Shown here in pieces: positions 51,417 to 60,797 of a stretch of DNA of 64,000 nt (position 1 is its first letter; the number at the start of each line of letters is the position of its first letter). The notes under the pieces are model-generated. The model did no database searches, was not told the origin of the DNA, and was given only the letters and a program-made list of their open reading frames with translations. This stretch comes from Rossellomorea aquimaris. GTDB lineage: Bacteria; Bacillota; Bacilli; Bacillales; Bacillaceae_B. The stretch is taken from positions 620,001 through 684,000 of the forward strand of contig NZ_JAIVAR010000002.1 of the NCBI RefSeq assembly GCF_020171925.1, read 5' to 3'. The translations under genes and the position numbers were made by a program.

Positions 51417-52787
51417 ATGAAGAAATCATTGAAAAAAATTCTTCCACTGGCAGTTGTATCTTCCTTAGCGGTTGGCAGTGTTATCGGGTTGAATCAAGAC
51501 GATACAGAAGCAAAGGCACAAGATTCTAAAAACGGGAAAGCGAAGAATGTCATCTTCATGATCGGTGACGGTATGGGTGTACCTTATACGACAGCTCTTC
51601 GTTATATGAATGACAATCCGGATACAATGGAATTCGAAAAAACGGCATTCGATCCATATCTTGTGGGTCTGCAATCCACCTATCCCGAAGATGAAGAAGA
51701 AAATGTAACGGATTCGGCAGCGGCAGCGACTGCAATGAGCGCCGGTGTTAAAACTTATAACAACGCAATCGGAGTCGACAATGATAAGTCGAACGTGAAA
51801 ACCGTATTGGAGCAAGCGAAAGAAAACGGCATGTCAACAGGGATCGTTTCAACTTCCGAAATCACTCATGCCACTCCAGCTTCTTTCGGTGCGCACGATG
51901 AAGACCGACACAATGAAAACGAAATTGCCAATGATTACTTTGATGAAATGATCAACGGCGAGCATAAAATCGACGTCATGCTTGGCGGAGGTACTTCATT
52001 CTTTGAAAGAGAAGACCGCAACCTTGCAGATGAGTTCAAGAAAGACGGATACAGCTATGTGACATCAACAGATGAAATGAAAGCTGATAAGAATGGTCAA
52101 ATCCTTGGACTTTTCGCTGAAGAAGGTATGGACAAGATGATCGACCGTGATCAGGAGCAGCCTAGCCTTGCAGATATGACAACTTCAGCGCTAGATCGCC
52201 TGAAAGGGAATGACGAAGGTTTCTTCTTGATGGTAGAAGGTAGTGAAATCGACTGGGCTGGTCATGATAATGACGTAGTCGGAGCGATGAGTGAAATGAG
52301 AGATTTCGAAAAGGCATTCGAAAAAGTACGTGACTTTGCGAAAGAAAATGGCGAAACTTTGGTAGTCGTTACAGCTGACCACTCTACAGGCGGGTTCACG
52401 ATTGGATCAAACGGAGAATATAATTGGAATCCAGACCCAATCAATGCTGCTAAACGCACACCTGATTTCATGGCTGAAGAAATTGCGAACGGTGCTTCTG
52501 TCGAAGACACTCTAGCTCAGTATATTGATCTAGAACTAACAAGCGAAGAAATTGCTTCTGTTAAAGAAGCAGCAGAAACGAAGGATAAAACTGAAATCGA
52601 TAATGCAATCGAGAAGATCTTCGATGTTCGCTCCGGTACTGGCTGGACAACGGACGGTCACACAGGGGATGACGTACCTGTCTATGCATTCGGACCTCAA
52701 AAAGAGAAGTTTGCAGGCATGATCGATAATACGAACCAAGCAGAATTGATCTTTGAAATCCTTAACAATAAAGGGAAAATCAAATAA
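51417..52787 (+). CDS. Secreted alkaline phosphatase
   Basis: 456 residues. Signal peptide (KKSLKKILPLAVVSSLAVG) with likely cleavage after AKA near 34. Metal/active-site elements: MIGDGMG with D51, and nucleophile S100 in VTDSAAAATAMSAG; HATPASFGAHDEDR, EIDWAGHDND, TADHSTGG and a C-terminal DGHTGDDVPVYAFGP. It hydrolyses phosphomonoesters outside the cell (Pho regulon, PhoA/PhoB type). ATG 51417 follows TAGGAGGTAGG. Confidence 0.93.
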   Translation: MKKSLKKILPLAVVSSLAVGSVIGLNQDDTEAKAQDSKNGKAKNVIFMIGDGMGVPYTTALRYMNDNPDTMEFEKTAFDPYLVGLQSTYPEDEEENVTDSAAAATAMSAGVKTYNNAIGVDNDKSNVKTVLEQAKENGMSTGIVSTSEITHATPASFGAHDEDRHNENEIANDYFDEMINGEHKIDVMLGGGTSFFEREDRNLADEFKKDGYSYVTSTDEMKADKNGQILGLFAEEGMDKMIDRDQEQPSLADMTTSALDRLKGNDEGFFLMVEGSEIDWAGHDNDVVGAMSEMRDFEKAFEKVRDFAKENGETLVVVTADHSTGGFTIGSNGEYNWNPDPINAAKRTPDFMAEEIANGASVEDTLAQYIDLELTSEEIASVKEAAETKDKTEIDNAIEKIFDVRSGTGWTTDGHTGDDVPVYAFGPQKEKFAGMIDNTNQAELIFEILNNKGKIK

Positions 52788-52798
52788 GACTGACCATG

Positions 52799-52839
52799 CG
52801 AAAGCCATGCAGTGATAGTACTGCATGGCTTTTTTTTTT
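52799..52839 (+). terminator. Terminator of the alkaline phosphatase gene
   Basis: AAAGCCATGCAGT / ACTGCATGGCTTTTTTTTTT. Confidence 0.9.
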
Positions 52840-52847
52840 CGTAGCGT

Positions 52848-53027
52848 TCATCCTTCTTGTAAATCGGAAATGCTGACCTGTGACCTCTCTTCCAAAGGTC
52901 CCCGCAAATGAACGACCGCGGTCTGTCCATCTTCCATCACTTCATCAATCCAGACGGAAGCATCATTATACTTGACCTCGATGTCCGCTGAAGAAGACAA
53001 GATCTGTTTTACCCGATTAAGTTCCAT
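52848..53027 (-). CDS. sspH: H-type small acid-soluble spore protein
   Basis: 59 residues, the family length: NRVKQILSSSADIEVKYNDASVWIDEV...VSISDLQEG follows the SspH pattern (RAKxIxxSxxxxxVxYNGxxVxIxxV). It is a forespore-made spore core protein. GGGAGGAATTG precedes ATG 53027. Confidence 0.82.
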   Translation of the reverse strand: MELNRVKQILSSSADIEVKYNDASVWIDEVMEDGQTAVVHLRGPLEERSQVSISDLQEG

Positions 53028-53146
53028 ATTCAATTCCTCCCATTAGGTTCTGATTCCTTTGGTTAGTGTGTCCCGTTGCTTCTGAATCATGCCTGTATAT
53101 TTTGCCTCGGGAACAGGTACGCTATGGTGGAAAGGATGATGCTGAT

Positions 53147-53302
53147 ATGAAAAAAGAAGAGAAAACATCCACTTCAGAGGCAAATATCGAAATGAATGAA
53201 GCGTTTTACGGGAAAGAAGATCACCCTAAGGATTACTCAGCACCGTATTATCTTCAAGGCGGCGGAACACCGATTTTAAACAGTGCTGATGATAAAGAGT
53301 GA
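53147..53302 (+). CDS. Small hydrophilic protein, unknown
   Basis: 51 residues: acidic/basic N-half, then DYSAPYYLQGGGTPILNSADD. ATG 53147 follows AAGGATGAT. It has its own terminator. Probably a small spore-former-specific protein; not assigned. Confidence 0.6.
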   Translation: MKKEEKTSTSEANIEMNEAFYGKEDHPKDYSAPYYLQGGGTPILNSADDKE

Positions 53303-53306
53303 GAGG

Positions 53307-53350
53307 AAACCGATTTTGGATGTGATTCCGAAATCGGTTTTTTCTTTTTT
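53307..53350 (+). terminator. Terminator
   Basis: AAACCGATTT / AAATCGGTTT with TTTTCTTTTTTT. Confidence 0.85.
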
Positions 53351-53410
53351 TAGATCGATCCCCGGCACCCCTTGAATAAATAAAAGCCACCAGCAATGGT
53401 AGCTCGTCGA

Positions 53411-53551
53411 TTATTTCGTTTTCTTTTTTTGATCTTTGTTATGTTTATTCCCTTTACTGTTGTCCCCGGTCGTAATTTCGGAAGCAAATTCAGTTGTACC
53501 ACGTTTCGGTGAATTTTGATTGCTGCTTCCATCATTGAACTTCTTTGTCAC
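53411..53551 (-). CDS. Small basic protein, possibly a minor small acid-soluble spore protein
   Basis: 46 residues, rich in Lys, Asn, Ser and Thr (EFASEITTGDNSKGNKHNKDQKKKTK). GTG start 8 bp after AAAGGAGG on the minus strand, with a terminator-like stem (GCTACC...GTGGC, TTTT) after the stop near 53380-53405. The composition recalls SspO-type minor SASPs, but I cannot assign it. Confidence 0.5.
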   Translation of the reverse strand: MTKKFNDGSSNQNSPKRGTTEFASEITTGDNSKGNKHNKDQKKKTK

Positions 53552-53707
53552 GTGTCATCCCTCCTTTAGCCTTTCATGTTAGTGTTGGAAAAAAAGAAGG
53601 GGGTTATGCATGGTGCTTCGCAAAATAAGCATAGAGTCCTGTTTTCGCATTGATAAGAAGGTTTTTTTCATGAAATAGCGAACAAGAGAGAAAAGGAGGT
53701 CGGTGAA

Positions 53708-55156
53708 ATGAAAAATTTCCGGAACTCGTCTTCGAATCTTGCGCCTAAAGGAACGCGGGATTTGGAACCTGGTACTTGGAATTCTGGTCCACGTCCTGAT
53801 GAAGTCCTGGATGGGAGCGATCCGATCCTGTTCATTCATGGAATCAACACCAATTCCGATACATGGCGGATCGCTGGTCATGATATCGGTGAATTAGCCT
53901 GCTCCCATGGATTCCAAACAGCGTTCATCAATTTGTCCGGAAGTAGTGACATGTGGGCGAACGGATTGCTTTTGGCAGAAAAAATGAAAGAAATAAGTGA
54001 TTACTTCAAGAAAAAATTGGTGATCGTCGCACACAGCAAGGGTGGGATCGACGCCCAGACGGCCATGGTCCATCACGGAGCCTCACCGTATGTCAGGCGT
54101 GCGATCACTCTTTCGACCCCTCATCACGGGGCGGAGCTTGCCGACCTTGCTTATAGCAAATGGGCAAGCTGGCTGACCGAGAAGATCAATAGTAAGAGTG
54201 ATGCCATATTTTCCCTTCAGACGGCTTATATGAAGGCCTTCAGGGAGCGTACGGATCACCTTGATGCTAGTCTTCATACGCCTTTTTACACATTCGGTGG
54301 GACCGGCTGGGGTGGCATGGGTTCTGAATTGTTCTGGGGCGGTCTGTACTTGAGCCGGTTTGGGCCGAATGACGGAGCGGTTACCGTGAAGAGTTCCCGG
54401 CTCCCTTATGGCAAGAAAATGGTTGCCCGGGATTGGACTCATAAAACGATCAAGCAGGGAGAGGAAATCTTCCCTTACATCAAGGGACTACTATTGGAAG
54501 ATGTGGAGGAACCGCCGTTCGCATCCATTACGTTAGAAGCAGGAGAGAGCGGAACCTCCGTTCTGCATAGGGGAGGGGAGTATACGGGTAAAGGAGAGGA
54601 ATGGTTTTGGGTTGAAGATGGTGTGGATGAACTCACCATCGATTGGATCAACAGTCTCGATGATACAGCCCTTACCCTGACAGACCCGGGTGGCAATAAG
54701 CATATGGGCTTTTCCATCGGGATGGATGAAACAGGGTTCTTTCCAGGTGCCTTTCATCATTCGCTCAAGATCGTTCATCCATCCGCCGGCAGATGGCTCC
54801 TTGAAGCAAGGAATGATCGAACAGACATGTATTTATTGAATCTGCTGTTTAAAGACGGGGTGAATCCGCGGTTGGAAGACCTCTTCAAGGGGAAGGATGA
54901 TTCCATCGGAAAAATGGACGATACCAAGAAGGTACATACGAACGTCCATGTGATGCATATTCCCGAAAAGGAACCGAAACGGACGCAAGCGATTAAAAAC
55001 CCTGATAGCCTTAATCAGGAAGACCTTGCAGCGTACGAAGAAGGCATCCACAATATCACAATCGACATCAACGGAGTGACTGCACAAGGCCATAAATACG
55101 AGCGGACTGTCATCAAAACCATATTCGTCAAGAGCGACGGCACCATCCTCGAATGA
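53708..55156 (+). CDS. Alpha/beta-hydrolase, lipase-like (cytoplasmic or non-classically exported)
   Basis: 482 residues. Oxyanion-side ILFIHGINTNSDTW, the nucleophile elbow AHSKGG (Ser near residue 108), STPHHGAELADLA, and a C-terminal beta-rich half (about 270-480) not typical of simple lipases. No signal peptide is seen. AAAGGAGGTCGG precedes ATG 53708. Substrate probably lipid or polyester. The stop is 2 bp before a palindrome copy. Confidence 0.8.
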   Translation: MKNFRNSSSNLAPKGTRDLEPGTWNSGPRPDEVLDGSDPILFIHGINTNSDTWRIAGHDIGELACSHGFQTAFINLSGSSDMWANGLLLAEKMKEISDYFKKKLVIVAHSKGGIDAQTAMVHHGASPYVRRAITLSTPHHGAELADLAYSKWASWLTEKINSKSDAIFSLQTAYMKAFRERTDHLDASLHTPFYTFGGTGWGGMGSELFWGGLYLSRFGPNDGAVTVKSSRLPYGKKMVARDWTHKTIKQGEEIFPYIKGLLLEDVEEPPFASITLEAGESGTSVLHRGGEYTGKGEEWFWVEDGVDELTIDWINSLDDTALTLTDPGGNKHMGFSIGMDETGFFPGAFHHSLKIVHPSAGRWLLEARNDRTDMYLLNLLFKDGVNPRLEDLFKGKDDSIGKMDDTKKVHTNVHVMHIPEKEPKRTQAIKNPDSLNQEDLAAYEEGIHNITIDINGVTAQGHKYERTVIKTIFVKSDGTILE

Positions 55157-55158
55157 AA

Positions 55159-55202
55159 AAGGTACGTCCCTCATTGCTTTAAAGCAGTGAGGGACGTACC
55201 TT
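55159..55202. repeat. Dispersed palindrome, copy 6
   Basis: AAGGTACGTCCCTCATTGC ... GTGAGGGACGTACCTT, placed 2 bp after the lipase stop and 3 bp before the end of the convergent thioredoxin-like gene. Confidence 0.92.
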
Positions 55203-55205
55203 CTA

Positions 55206-55520
55206 TTATAGTGAGTTCATGAATTCGGTTACTTGGTCAGGCGTTTTGGCATTTGCGCTGTGTAGGTGGGCGATTTTTTCACCGTTCTTCCATACGAGCA
55301 GGCTTGGGATGCCCATGACATCGTATTTCTCAGCGATTTCAGGCAATTCATCCTTGTTGATATCGTACCATTTATACTCACTGTATTGCTCCATGATCTC
55401 ATCAATGAACATGTCCATGCGTCGGCAGTCAGGGCACCAGTCGGCATGGAATTTAATGACCACCGGTTGGTCGGTCGTGATGATTTCGTCGAATGTTTCT
55501 TTATTTTTAATCGATTGCAT
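55206..55520 (-). CDS. Thioredoxin-like protein
   Basis: 104 residues, thioredoxin fold with redox motif WCPDC (C29, C32) and cis-proline in MGIPSLLVW. It resembles Bacillus YdbP-type thioredoxins rather than TrxA (WCGPC). ATG 55520 follows AAGGGGG. Single gene. Confidence 0.88.
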   Translation of the reverse strand: MQSIKNKETFDEIITTDQPVVIKFHADWCPDCRRMDMFIDEIMEQYSEYKWYDINKDELPEIAEKYDVMGIPSLLVWKNGEKIAHLHSANAKTPDQVTEFMNSL

Positions 55521-55666
55521 GTGTAAACCCCCTTTCTCCTTTATTGTAACCACAGGTTAAACGTTCCGTAAACCGTGATTGATCAAAAGCCCGGAGTAAA
55601 GAATTTCACCAACCGTACTCCAACATGATAAGATAGAAAACACAATCCAAAGAAACAGGTGATAAC

Positions 55667-56713
55667 ATGAAACCAATTACTATAGGCTTGGCAGGCTACG
55701 GATTTTCAGGACAAAGCTTTCATCGTCCATTACTGCAGCATTCCGAGAAGTTCACGATACATACCGTCATGTCTTCAAACGAAGAGAAAGTCCAGCAGGA
55801 CCTAGAAGGAATAAAAGTCGTCAAGACGTTGGACGAGCTGCTTCAAGAAGAAATCGAGCTAGTCGTCATCACGACACCGAATCATTTACATTACACGATG
55901 ATCAAGAAGGCCCTCGAGGCTGGGAAGCATGTGGTGGTGGAAAAACCTTTCGTCACGAACAGTGCAGAAGGGGATGAGCTCATCAGGTTAGCGGAAGAGA
56001 AGGGGCTCTTACTGTCGGTCTTCCATAATCGTCGCTGGGATGCGGATTTCCTCACCCTCGAAAAGCTGTTAAATGAAAAACGGTTAGGTGAATTGGCTAC
56101 TTATGAAGCTCACTTCGACCGCTACAGGCCAGCCGTCAAGGATCGATGGAAAGAAAATAAGATCGATGGGGGAGGGGTGCTATATGATCTCGGTGCCCAT
56201 TTGATCGATCAGGCATTATGCTTATTCGGTAAGCCGCAATGGGTGTTTGCGGATGTGTTCGCTCAACGTGATCCCGAGAAAGCTGAGGACTATTTCCAGA
56301 TCACTTTCGGCTATGAAGGAATGAGGGTCGGTCTCTATTCCCGTTCGATGGTCCTGGACCCGGGGCCGCGTTACCAAGTGCATGGTAAAACGGGAAGCTT
56401 TATGAAGGTTGGCATGGACCCTCAGGAATCCGACCTGAAAGAAGGGATCGACCCTTATTCAAGTGAATGGGGACGTGAGGATGAAAGCTTATGGGGAACA
56501 CTGTCACTCGCAAATGAAGATGGAGTGACAACTGGCAGACTGCCTTCGGAAAAAGGGGATTACACGAAGTATTACGAAGGCATCTATGAAGCTCTCAGGA
56601 ACAATGGCACTGTCCCTGTACGAGCGGAAGATGCGAATGATGTCATCCGCATCATTGAAGCGTGCATTCAAAGCTCGCATGACAAGAGGGCGATAAAGAT
56701 TGGGGAAGTTTGA
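55667..56713 (+). CDS. iolW: Gfo/Idh/MocA oxidoreductase, probable scyllo-inositol dehydrogenase (NADP+)
   Basis: 348 residues. The Rossmann N-terminus GLAGYGFSGQSFHRPLL, the EKP motif (HVVVEKPF, catalytic Lys) and DLGAHLIDQAL (catalytic His region) match IolW/YvaA of B. subtilis, which interconverts scyllo-inosose and scyllo-inositol with NADPH. No other iol genes are nearby, as in B. subtilis. Substrate by similarity only. Confidence 0.85.
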   Translation: MKPITIGLAGYGFSGQSFHRPLLQHSEKFTIHTVMSSNEEKVQQDLEGIKVVKTLDELLQEEIELVVITTPNHLHYTMIKKALEAGKHVVVEKPFVTNSAEGDELIRLAEEKGLLLSVFHNRRWDADFLTLEKLLNEKRLGELATYEAHFDRYRPAVKDRWKENKIDGGGVLYDLGAHLIDQALCLFGKPQWVFADVFAQRDPEKAEDYFQITFGYEGMRVGLYSRSMVLDPGPRYQVHGKTGSFMKVGMDPQESDLKEGIDPYSSEWGREDESLWGTLSLANEDGVTTGRLPSEKGDYTKYYEGIYEALRNNGTVPVRAEDANDVIRIIEACIQSSHDKRAIKIGEV

Positions 56714-56730
56714 TCCCTTGAAGAAAAAAT

Positions 56731-56776
56731 AAGGAGGAGCAACGGGAATGTTCAGCCCGTTGCTCCTCCTTTTTTG
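56731..56776 (+). terminator. Terminator of iolW
   Basis: AAGGAGGAGCAACGGG / CCCGTTGCTCCTCCTT with TTTT. Confidence 0.9.
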
Positions 56777-56826
56777 TTACTGCCGCTGGCTCAGGCATTG
56801 CAGTGATGTTTTTTTCCATGGCAAGC

Positions 56827-57924
56827 CTATTCCACGGTACCGCCTTCGACGATCCGGACGTCCGGTTTAATAATGAATTTTACATTAGGATAGAGCTCCT
56901 TTTCCCACTCCTTTATATCAAATCCTTTTACACCATGTTTTTGACTTTGGCCGATCCCGACGGGGTCCAATCCGTCCTTTTGGAATTGTTTAAGCATTTT
57001 CAGTGATTTTTCTTCAATATCCTTCTTCATATGCTCTTCGATTTGAGTGATTCGTCCAGATGTCAATTTCTTTCCGGTAAACTCTTTGATGATTCCCCTG
57101 ATTGTAATCGTGATCGTCACTTCAACTGGTTGTTTTTCGTGCGCGACCTCGATGTCATGTTTGGATTTAAGGCTGGTGACGGAGGCTTCAATATTCGGCT
57201 CATTTCCGTCTTCTTCCTCATGAAGCTTGACAACATGGCTTCCTTCTGACACCCTGTCAACCAACACTTTGAAAAAAAACATATCATCTGCGGGGATGGA
57301 ATCAATCATTTTATCATCCTTAAAGAGCGCGACCCCTACGACTTGAAGCGTATTATCTGATACCTTTCTGATAATCGGGAGGTAGGGGGTCTGTCCTTCC
57401 TGATAGTAGTCGAACAAGAACATATGAAGATTCGTTTCAGGCAGTTCCCTTCGCGTTATATTCTGTTTCAAGAGATTCGATATGTACATCCCGTTTCCCC
57501 TGATTCCGTATTGACCTTTAAGGACTTCTTGCGCAGTTCCTTCCGTCACCATCAGATAGACACGTGCCCCGATGCTTGCATCCCTTTGCAGGGAATCGGC
57601 CACATCGATGACGCCTTTTTTGGCGAATTCCTCCCCGATCACCACAGCATCCAATCCTCCCCTGACAAGGGGCTGCTGTGACATCCGCGACAGCTTTTCA
57701 AGTACTTCCCTCGTCGAAGAAGCTTCTGCCGAGAGAGTCATATTCTCAATCGTCTTGTCAGGCTGATAGATCGGAAACATGGCTGTTCCCCTGATTTTAC
57801 TGTTGTCCCCGACATCGTATCCTTTGACGGTCTCGATATACAGGTCATCGAGGATTTCCCGTTCGACACATCCTGATAACAACATGGAAATCAATGCAAT
57901 TCCAATTAGGCTTCTCTTTTTCAT
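56827..57924 (-). CDS. gerKC: Spore germinant receptor lipoprotein, Ger(x)C family
   Basis: 365 residues. Lipobox LLSGC with C19, then the GerAC domain (REILDDLYIETVKGYDVG...; C-terminal VEVTITIRGIIKEF...WEKELYPNVKFIIKPDVRIV). ATG 57924 overlaps the permease stop by ATGA. Third gene of the ger operon and third subunit of the receptor in the spore inner membrane. A much longer frame upstream is antisense-like extension over the permease gene and is not used. The GerK-type naming is by similarity only. Confidence 0.88.
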   Translation of the reverse strand: MKKRSLIGIALISMLLSGCVEREILDDLYIETVKGYDVGDNSKIRGTAMFPIYQPDKTIENMTLSAEASSTREVLEKLSRMSQQPLVRGGLDAVVIGEEFAKKGVIDVADSLQRDASIGARVYLMVTEGTAQEVLKGQYGIRGNGMYISNLLKQNITRRELPETNLHMFLFDYYQEGQTPYLPIIRKVSDNTLQVVGVALFKDDKMIDSIPADDMFFFKVLVDRVSEGSHVVKLHEEEDGNEPNIEASVTSLKSKHDIEVAHEKQPVEVTITITIRGIIKEFTGKKLTSGRITQIEEHMKKDIEEKSLKMLKQFQKDGLDPVGIGQSQKHGVKGFDIKEWEKELYPNVKFIIKPDVRIVEGGTVE

Positions 57925-59009
57925 GATTTCTTTCTCACCTTCTTCATCAAGATGACGAGCAATAATAGAAGTGGAAGGTAAATAAAGTTGATATAAAAGC
58001 CGATTCTTCCCGCCCAGTCGTTCAAGAAGTTTACCTGATGCCGACTGGTAAAGAATGATAGAGTCGATAAGCATAGTATGGAAACCACGACCAAAGAATG
58101 CCGGTGCTTCATCGGAGTCATTCTCTTTAAGATCCTGCTTGCGCACCACAGCGTGATACACACATTGGGAAGGATGATCAGGCACCAGTTGGCGATCCCG
58201 ATGTATTCGAATCTTTCTACGAAAGGCATTTCGACGATCTTCCACATGGAAAGTGTGGCCCAGACGGTCTTCTCCAGCTGCTTCTCACTGAAGAAAGCAA
58301 ACGATATAAGGGCGATGATCGTATAGCCCATCGTGGTGGTGAAAAGCCCCCAGTGTGCATATTTTTGCGATTGTTTGGCATTCTTGATGAATGGATAAAG
58401 AACGACAATCGATTCGTATCCCAAATAAGTCAAAGACATATTCTTGGTGGAAATCAAAATGTCTTTGAGTGAATGGTCAAAGACGGGAAGGATATTCCTG
58501 AAATCGGCATATGGGAATGTGAAGGCAAAGGAAAGCGCAAGATAGCTCGGGAGGATGGTCCCGAAGAAAGCCGTCCCAGTAATGACCCTCACGCCACCGT
58601 TCACGAAATAATAGCAGAGCAGAAGAAATGACAGCGAGAAAATGAACGTGCTGAGCCTCGGATACATCCAGACCTGCAACACTTCAATGTAAGTCCTGAG
58701 AATGGTGATGACCAACAAACTGAAATAGAGGACAAAAATCATGTCGAATATCTTTCCTAGCCATTTCCCAAAAGCCAGTGCATGAACCGATACGATATCC
58801 CCTTCGCCAAGTTCCACGAGCTTATACATAATGATCATCAGGATATGCGTGAAGATGCCGGCAAGGATGACAGCAATCCAGCCGTCATACCCTGCGTTTC
58901 TGGCGATGATCCGCTGAAAACCAAGGACACCCCCACCTACCTGTATGGAATGGACGAGAAAGAAAACCAGTCCGGGACTGATTTTATTTCGTTCTGGGAT
59001 CTGCAGCAT
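57921..59009 (-). CDS. gerKB: Spore germinant receptor permease subunit, GerAB/GerKB family
   Basis: 362 residues, ten predicted helices, APC-superfamily-like (SPGLVFFLVHSIQVGGGVLGFQRIIARNAGYDGWIAV). This subunit binds the germinant. ATG 59009 follows TTGGAGGTG, 14 bp after the A-subunit stop. It overlaps the C-subunit start. Confidence 0.9.
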   Translation of the reverse strand: MLQIPERNKISPGLVFFLVHSIQVGGGVLGFQRIIARNAGYDGWIAVILAGIFTHILMIIMYKLVELGEGDIVSVHALAFGKWLGKIFDMIFVLYFSLLVITILRTYIEVLQVWMYPRLSTFIFSLSFLLLCYYFVNGGVRVITGTAFFGTILPSYLALSFAFTFPYADFRNILPVFDHSLKDILISTKNMSLTYLGYESIVVLYPFIKNAKQSQKYAHWGLFTTTMGYTIIALISFAFFSEKQLEKTVWATLSMWKIVEMPFVERFEYIGIANWCLIILPNVCITLWCASRILKRMTPMKHRHSLVVVSILCLSTLSFFTSRHQVNFLNDWAGRIGFYINFIYLPLLLLLVILMKKVRKKS

Positions 59010-59023
59010 CGTGGCACCTCCAA

Positions 59024-60526
59024 TCATTCATCGATATCGAGCTTTTCCTTTCCTTCCTGAGAGTTGAAGCGGACTTTTTTGGTTGTTTGTAGATACCCCG
59101 GGCGCAAGGCTTGTTTATTGAACGGGAAGCGGATCAGCGCATCCTTCAGGTCCTTAAGCCTCGGCGGGAATAGCGGCTCCAGGAAAGGGCGTCCTAGTGA
59201 AGTAAGCTGCAATAGGTGACCCATCAGTAAGCAGAAGCAAAAGACGATCCCAAGCAGTCCCCAAAGCTGGGCAAGCAGCAAGAAAGGGAAGCGCAGGATA
59301 CGGATTGTATTACCCATCCGATAGACCGGCGTCGTAAACGACGCGAGCGCTGCGAGGGCTACGAGGATGAGCAATACGTTACTCGTCAGGCCGGCTTCAA
59401 CCGATGCCGTCCCGATTACGATACCGCCTACGATACCGATCGTCTGACCGACCTTTGTTGGAAGTCTGGCTCCAGCCTCTCGCAGGAGCTCGATCGTCAA
59501 CTCTAGGAATAAGGCCTCCAGTATCGGTGGCAATGGGATTTCCTGCCTGGAAGTGACCAGCGTCGCCATGAGGTCTTTCGGGATCAGTTCGTAATGATAG
59601 GTGAGCGCCGCCACATAAATCGGTGTAATCAAGATTGAGAATGCCACGGCAAAAACCCGGACGAGCCTGAAAAAGGATGCCACGATAAAGTTAAGGAAAT
59701 AATCCTCGTATGCATTGAAAAACTCCACTAACGTCGTGGGGCCGATCAACGCATGAGGAGAGCCGTCCACCATGACGATGACCTTTCCTTCTATCAATAC
59801 CGATGCCACACGGTCCGGTCTTTCCGAATCAAGAAGCTGAGGAAAAGGAGAGACGCTATTGTCTGCAATCAACTGTTCGATGAAGGAAGAATCCGTGACC
59901 TGATCGAAGTTGATTCCATCGATACGCTGCCTCATCGTATTCACGTTCGCTTCATTAGCGAGCCCATCCAAATAGAGCAGGGCAATCCTGGTGTGAGTAA
60001 TGGATCCGACATTAAACTCTTCGACCGTCAATTCTTTAATTGGGATCCTTTTACGAACAAGATTCAAATTATCGCTGAGAGATTCTACGAACGCTTCTTT
60101 CGGGCCAACGACACTGAATTCCACTTCCGGTTGCGAAACCTTGCGTCCCATCTCATTTTTTGTGGCGATGAAAGCAAATTTCCGCTGTGATCCCCCGATC
60201 GTCAACATCGTATATCCATTGAATAATTTCTGCTCAATGATCGATTCATCAGTTGAGATCTGGATATCCACGATCGGCACAAGTGTGTGCAGGTCTTCAA
60301 GATCCTTGAACCCCTTTGATAATACAGATGGGAGGAGATCTTCCTGAAGGATCTTCCCGTCGATCAAGGTCGTGACGAAATGGAGGCTGAACTTCAGGCC
60401 AGTATAAGGATTTTGATAATAAGACTGTTCATAATCAGCTGATTTTTCCAAGCTGATCTTAATGCTTTCAAATGTCGGTTTCTTGTTGTTTTTATCTGAA
60501 CTCTTATTTTTAAAGATTGAAAACAT
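59024..60526 (-). CDS. gerKA: Spore germinant receptor A subunit, GerAA/GerKA family
   Basis: 500 residues. A soluble N-domain (about 30-240) is followed by the conserved membrane part (SVLIEGKVIVMVDGSPHALIGPTTLVEFF..., EIPLPPILEALFLELTIELLREAGARLPTKVGQTIGIVGGIVIG). It starts the three-gene operon; GAGGGAT precedes ATG 60526. Germinant unknown. No convincing sigma-G promoter was identified. Confidence 0.92.
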   Translation of the reverse strand: MFSIFKNKSSDKNNKKPTFESIKISLEKSADYEQSYYQNPYTGLKFSLHFVTTLIDGKILQEDLLPSVLSKGFKDLEDLHTLVPIVDIQISTDESIIEQKLFNGYTMLTIGGSQRKFAFIATKNEMGRKVSQPEVEFSVVGPKEAFVESLSDNLNLVRKRIPIKELTVEEFNVGSITHTRIALLYLDGLANEANVNTMRQRIDGINFDQVTDSSFIEQLIADNSVSPFPQLLDSERPDRVASVLIEGKVIVMVDGSPHALIGPTTLVEFFNAYEDYFLNFIVASFFRLVRVFAVAFSILITPIYVAALTYHYELIPKDLMATLVTSRQEIPLPPILEALFLELTIELLREAGARLPTKVGQTIGIVGGIVIGTASVEAGLTSNVLLILVALAALASFTTPVYRMGNTIRILRFPFLLLAQLWGLLGIVFCFCLLMGHLLQLTSLGRPFLEPLFPPRLKDLKDALIRFPFNKQALRPGYLQTTKKVRFNSQEGKEKLDIDE

Positions 60527-60591
60527 ATAAATCCCTCACGTCAATGTGGTGTCTACGGTAGTGTTTCCTAAACAGGGATAAATATGAAAAA

Positions 60592-60783
60592 TTGAGGGGG
60601 GATGGAAAAGTTGGAGAGAGGGGTGATTTAACAACAGGCCCTGTAAAACACGATTGTCCTGTTCCATGTAAGGGCGGTGAGCTTTACCAAAAGGAGTCTG
60701 CGCCTAACAATCCGTTCAAATGCAAGACATCAACAAGTTCATCTAAAAGAATCCAACAAAAAAAGACCAGGACTACATCCTGA
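60592..60783 (+). other. Possible small Cys-containing reading frame or gene remnant
   Basis: 63 codons open, with C-x-V-P-C-x-G-G-E-L and a later C. No good ribosome site or start codon (only a TTG without a site). It overlaps the terminator of the minus-strand yfiY. Probably a remnant. Confidence 0.2.
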
Positions 60784-60795
60784 TCTTTCTTCAAT
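60760..60795 (-). terminator. Terminator of yfiY
   Basis: On the minus strand AAGATCAGGA / TCCTGGTCTT followed by TTTTTT. Confidence 0.75.
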
Positions 60796-60797
60796 CA

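Noticed and set aside
57925..58245. Long N-terminal extension of the GerC-type lipoprotein
   Set aside because: The lipobox signal peptide starts at ATG 57924 with a ribosome site and ATGA overlap. The extension lies in the wrong frame of the permease gene.
60592..60783. Functional small Cys protein gene
   Set aside because: No ribosome site at any start, and it overlaps the yfiY terminator. Kept only as a low-confidence remnant.
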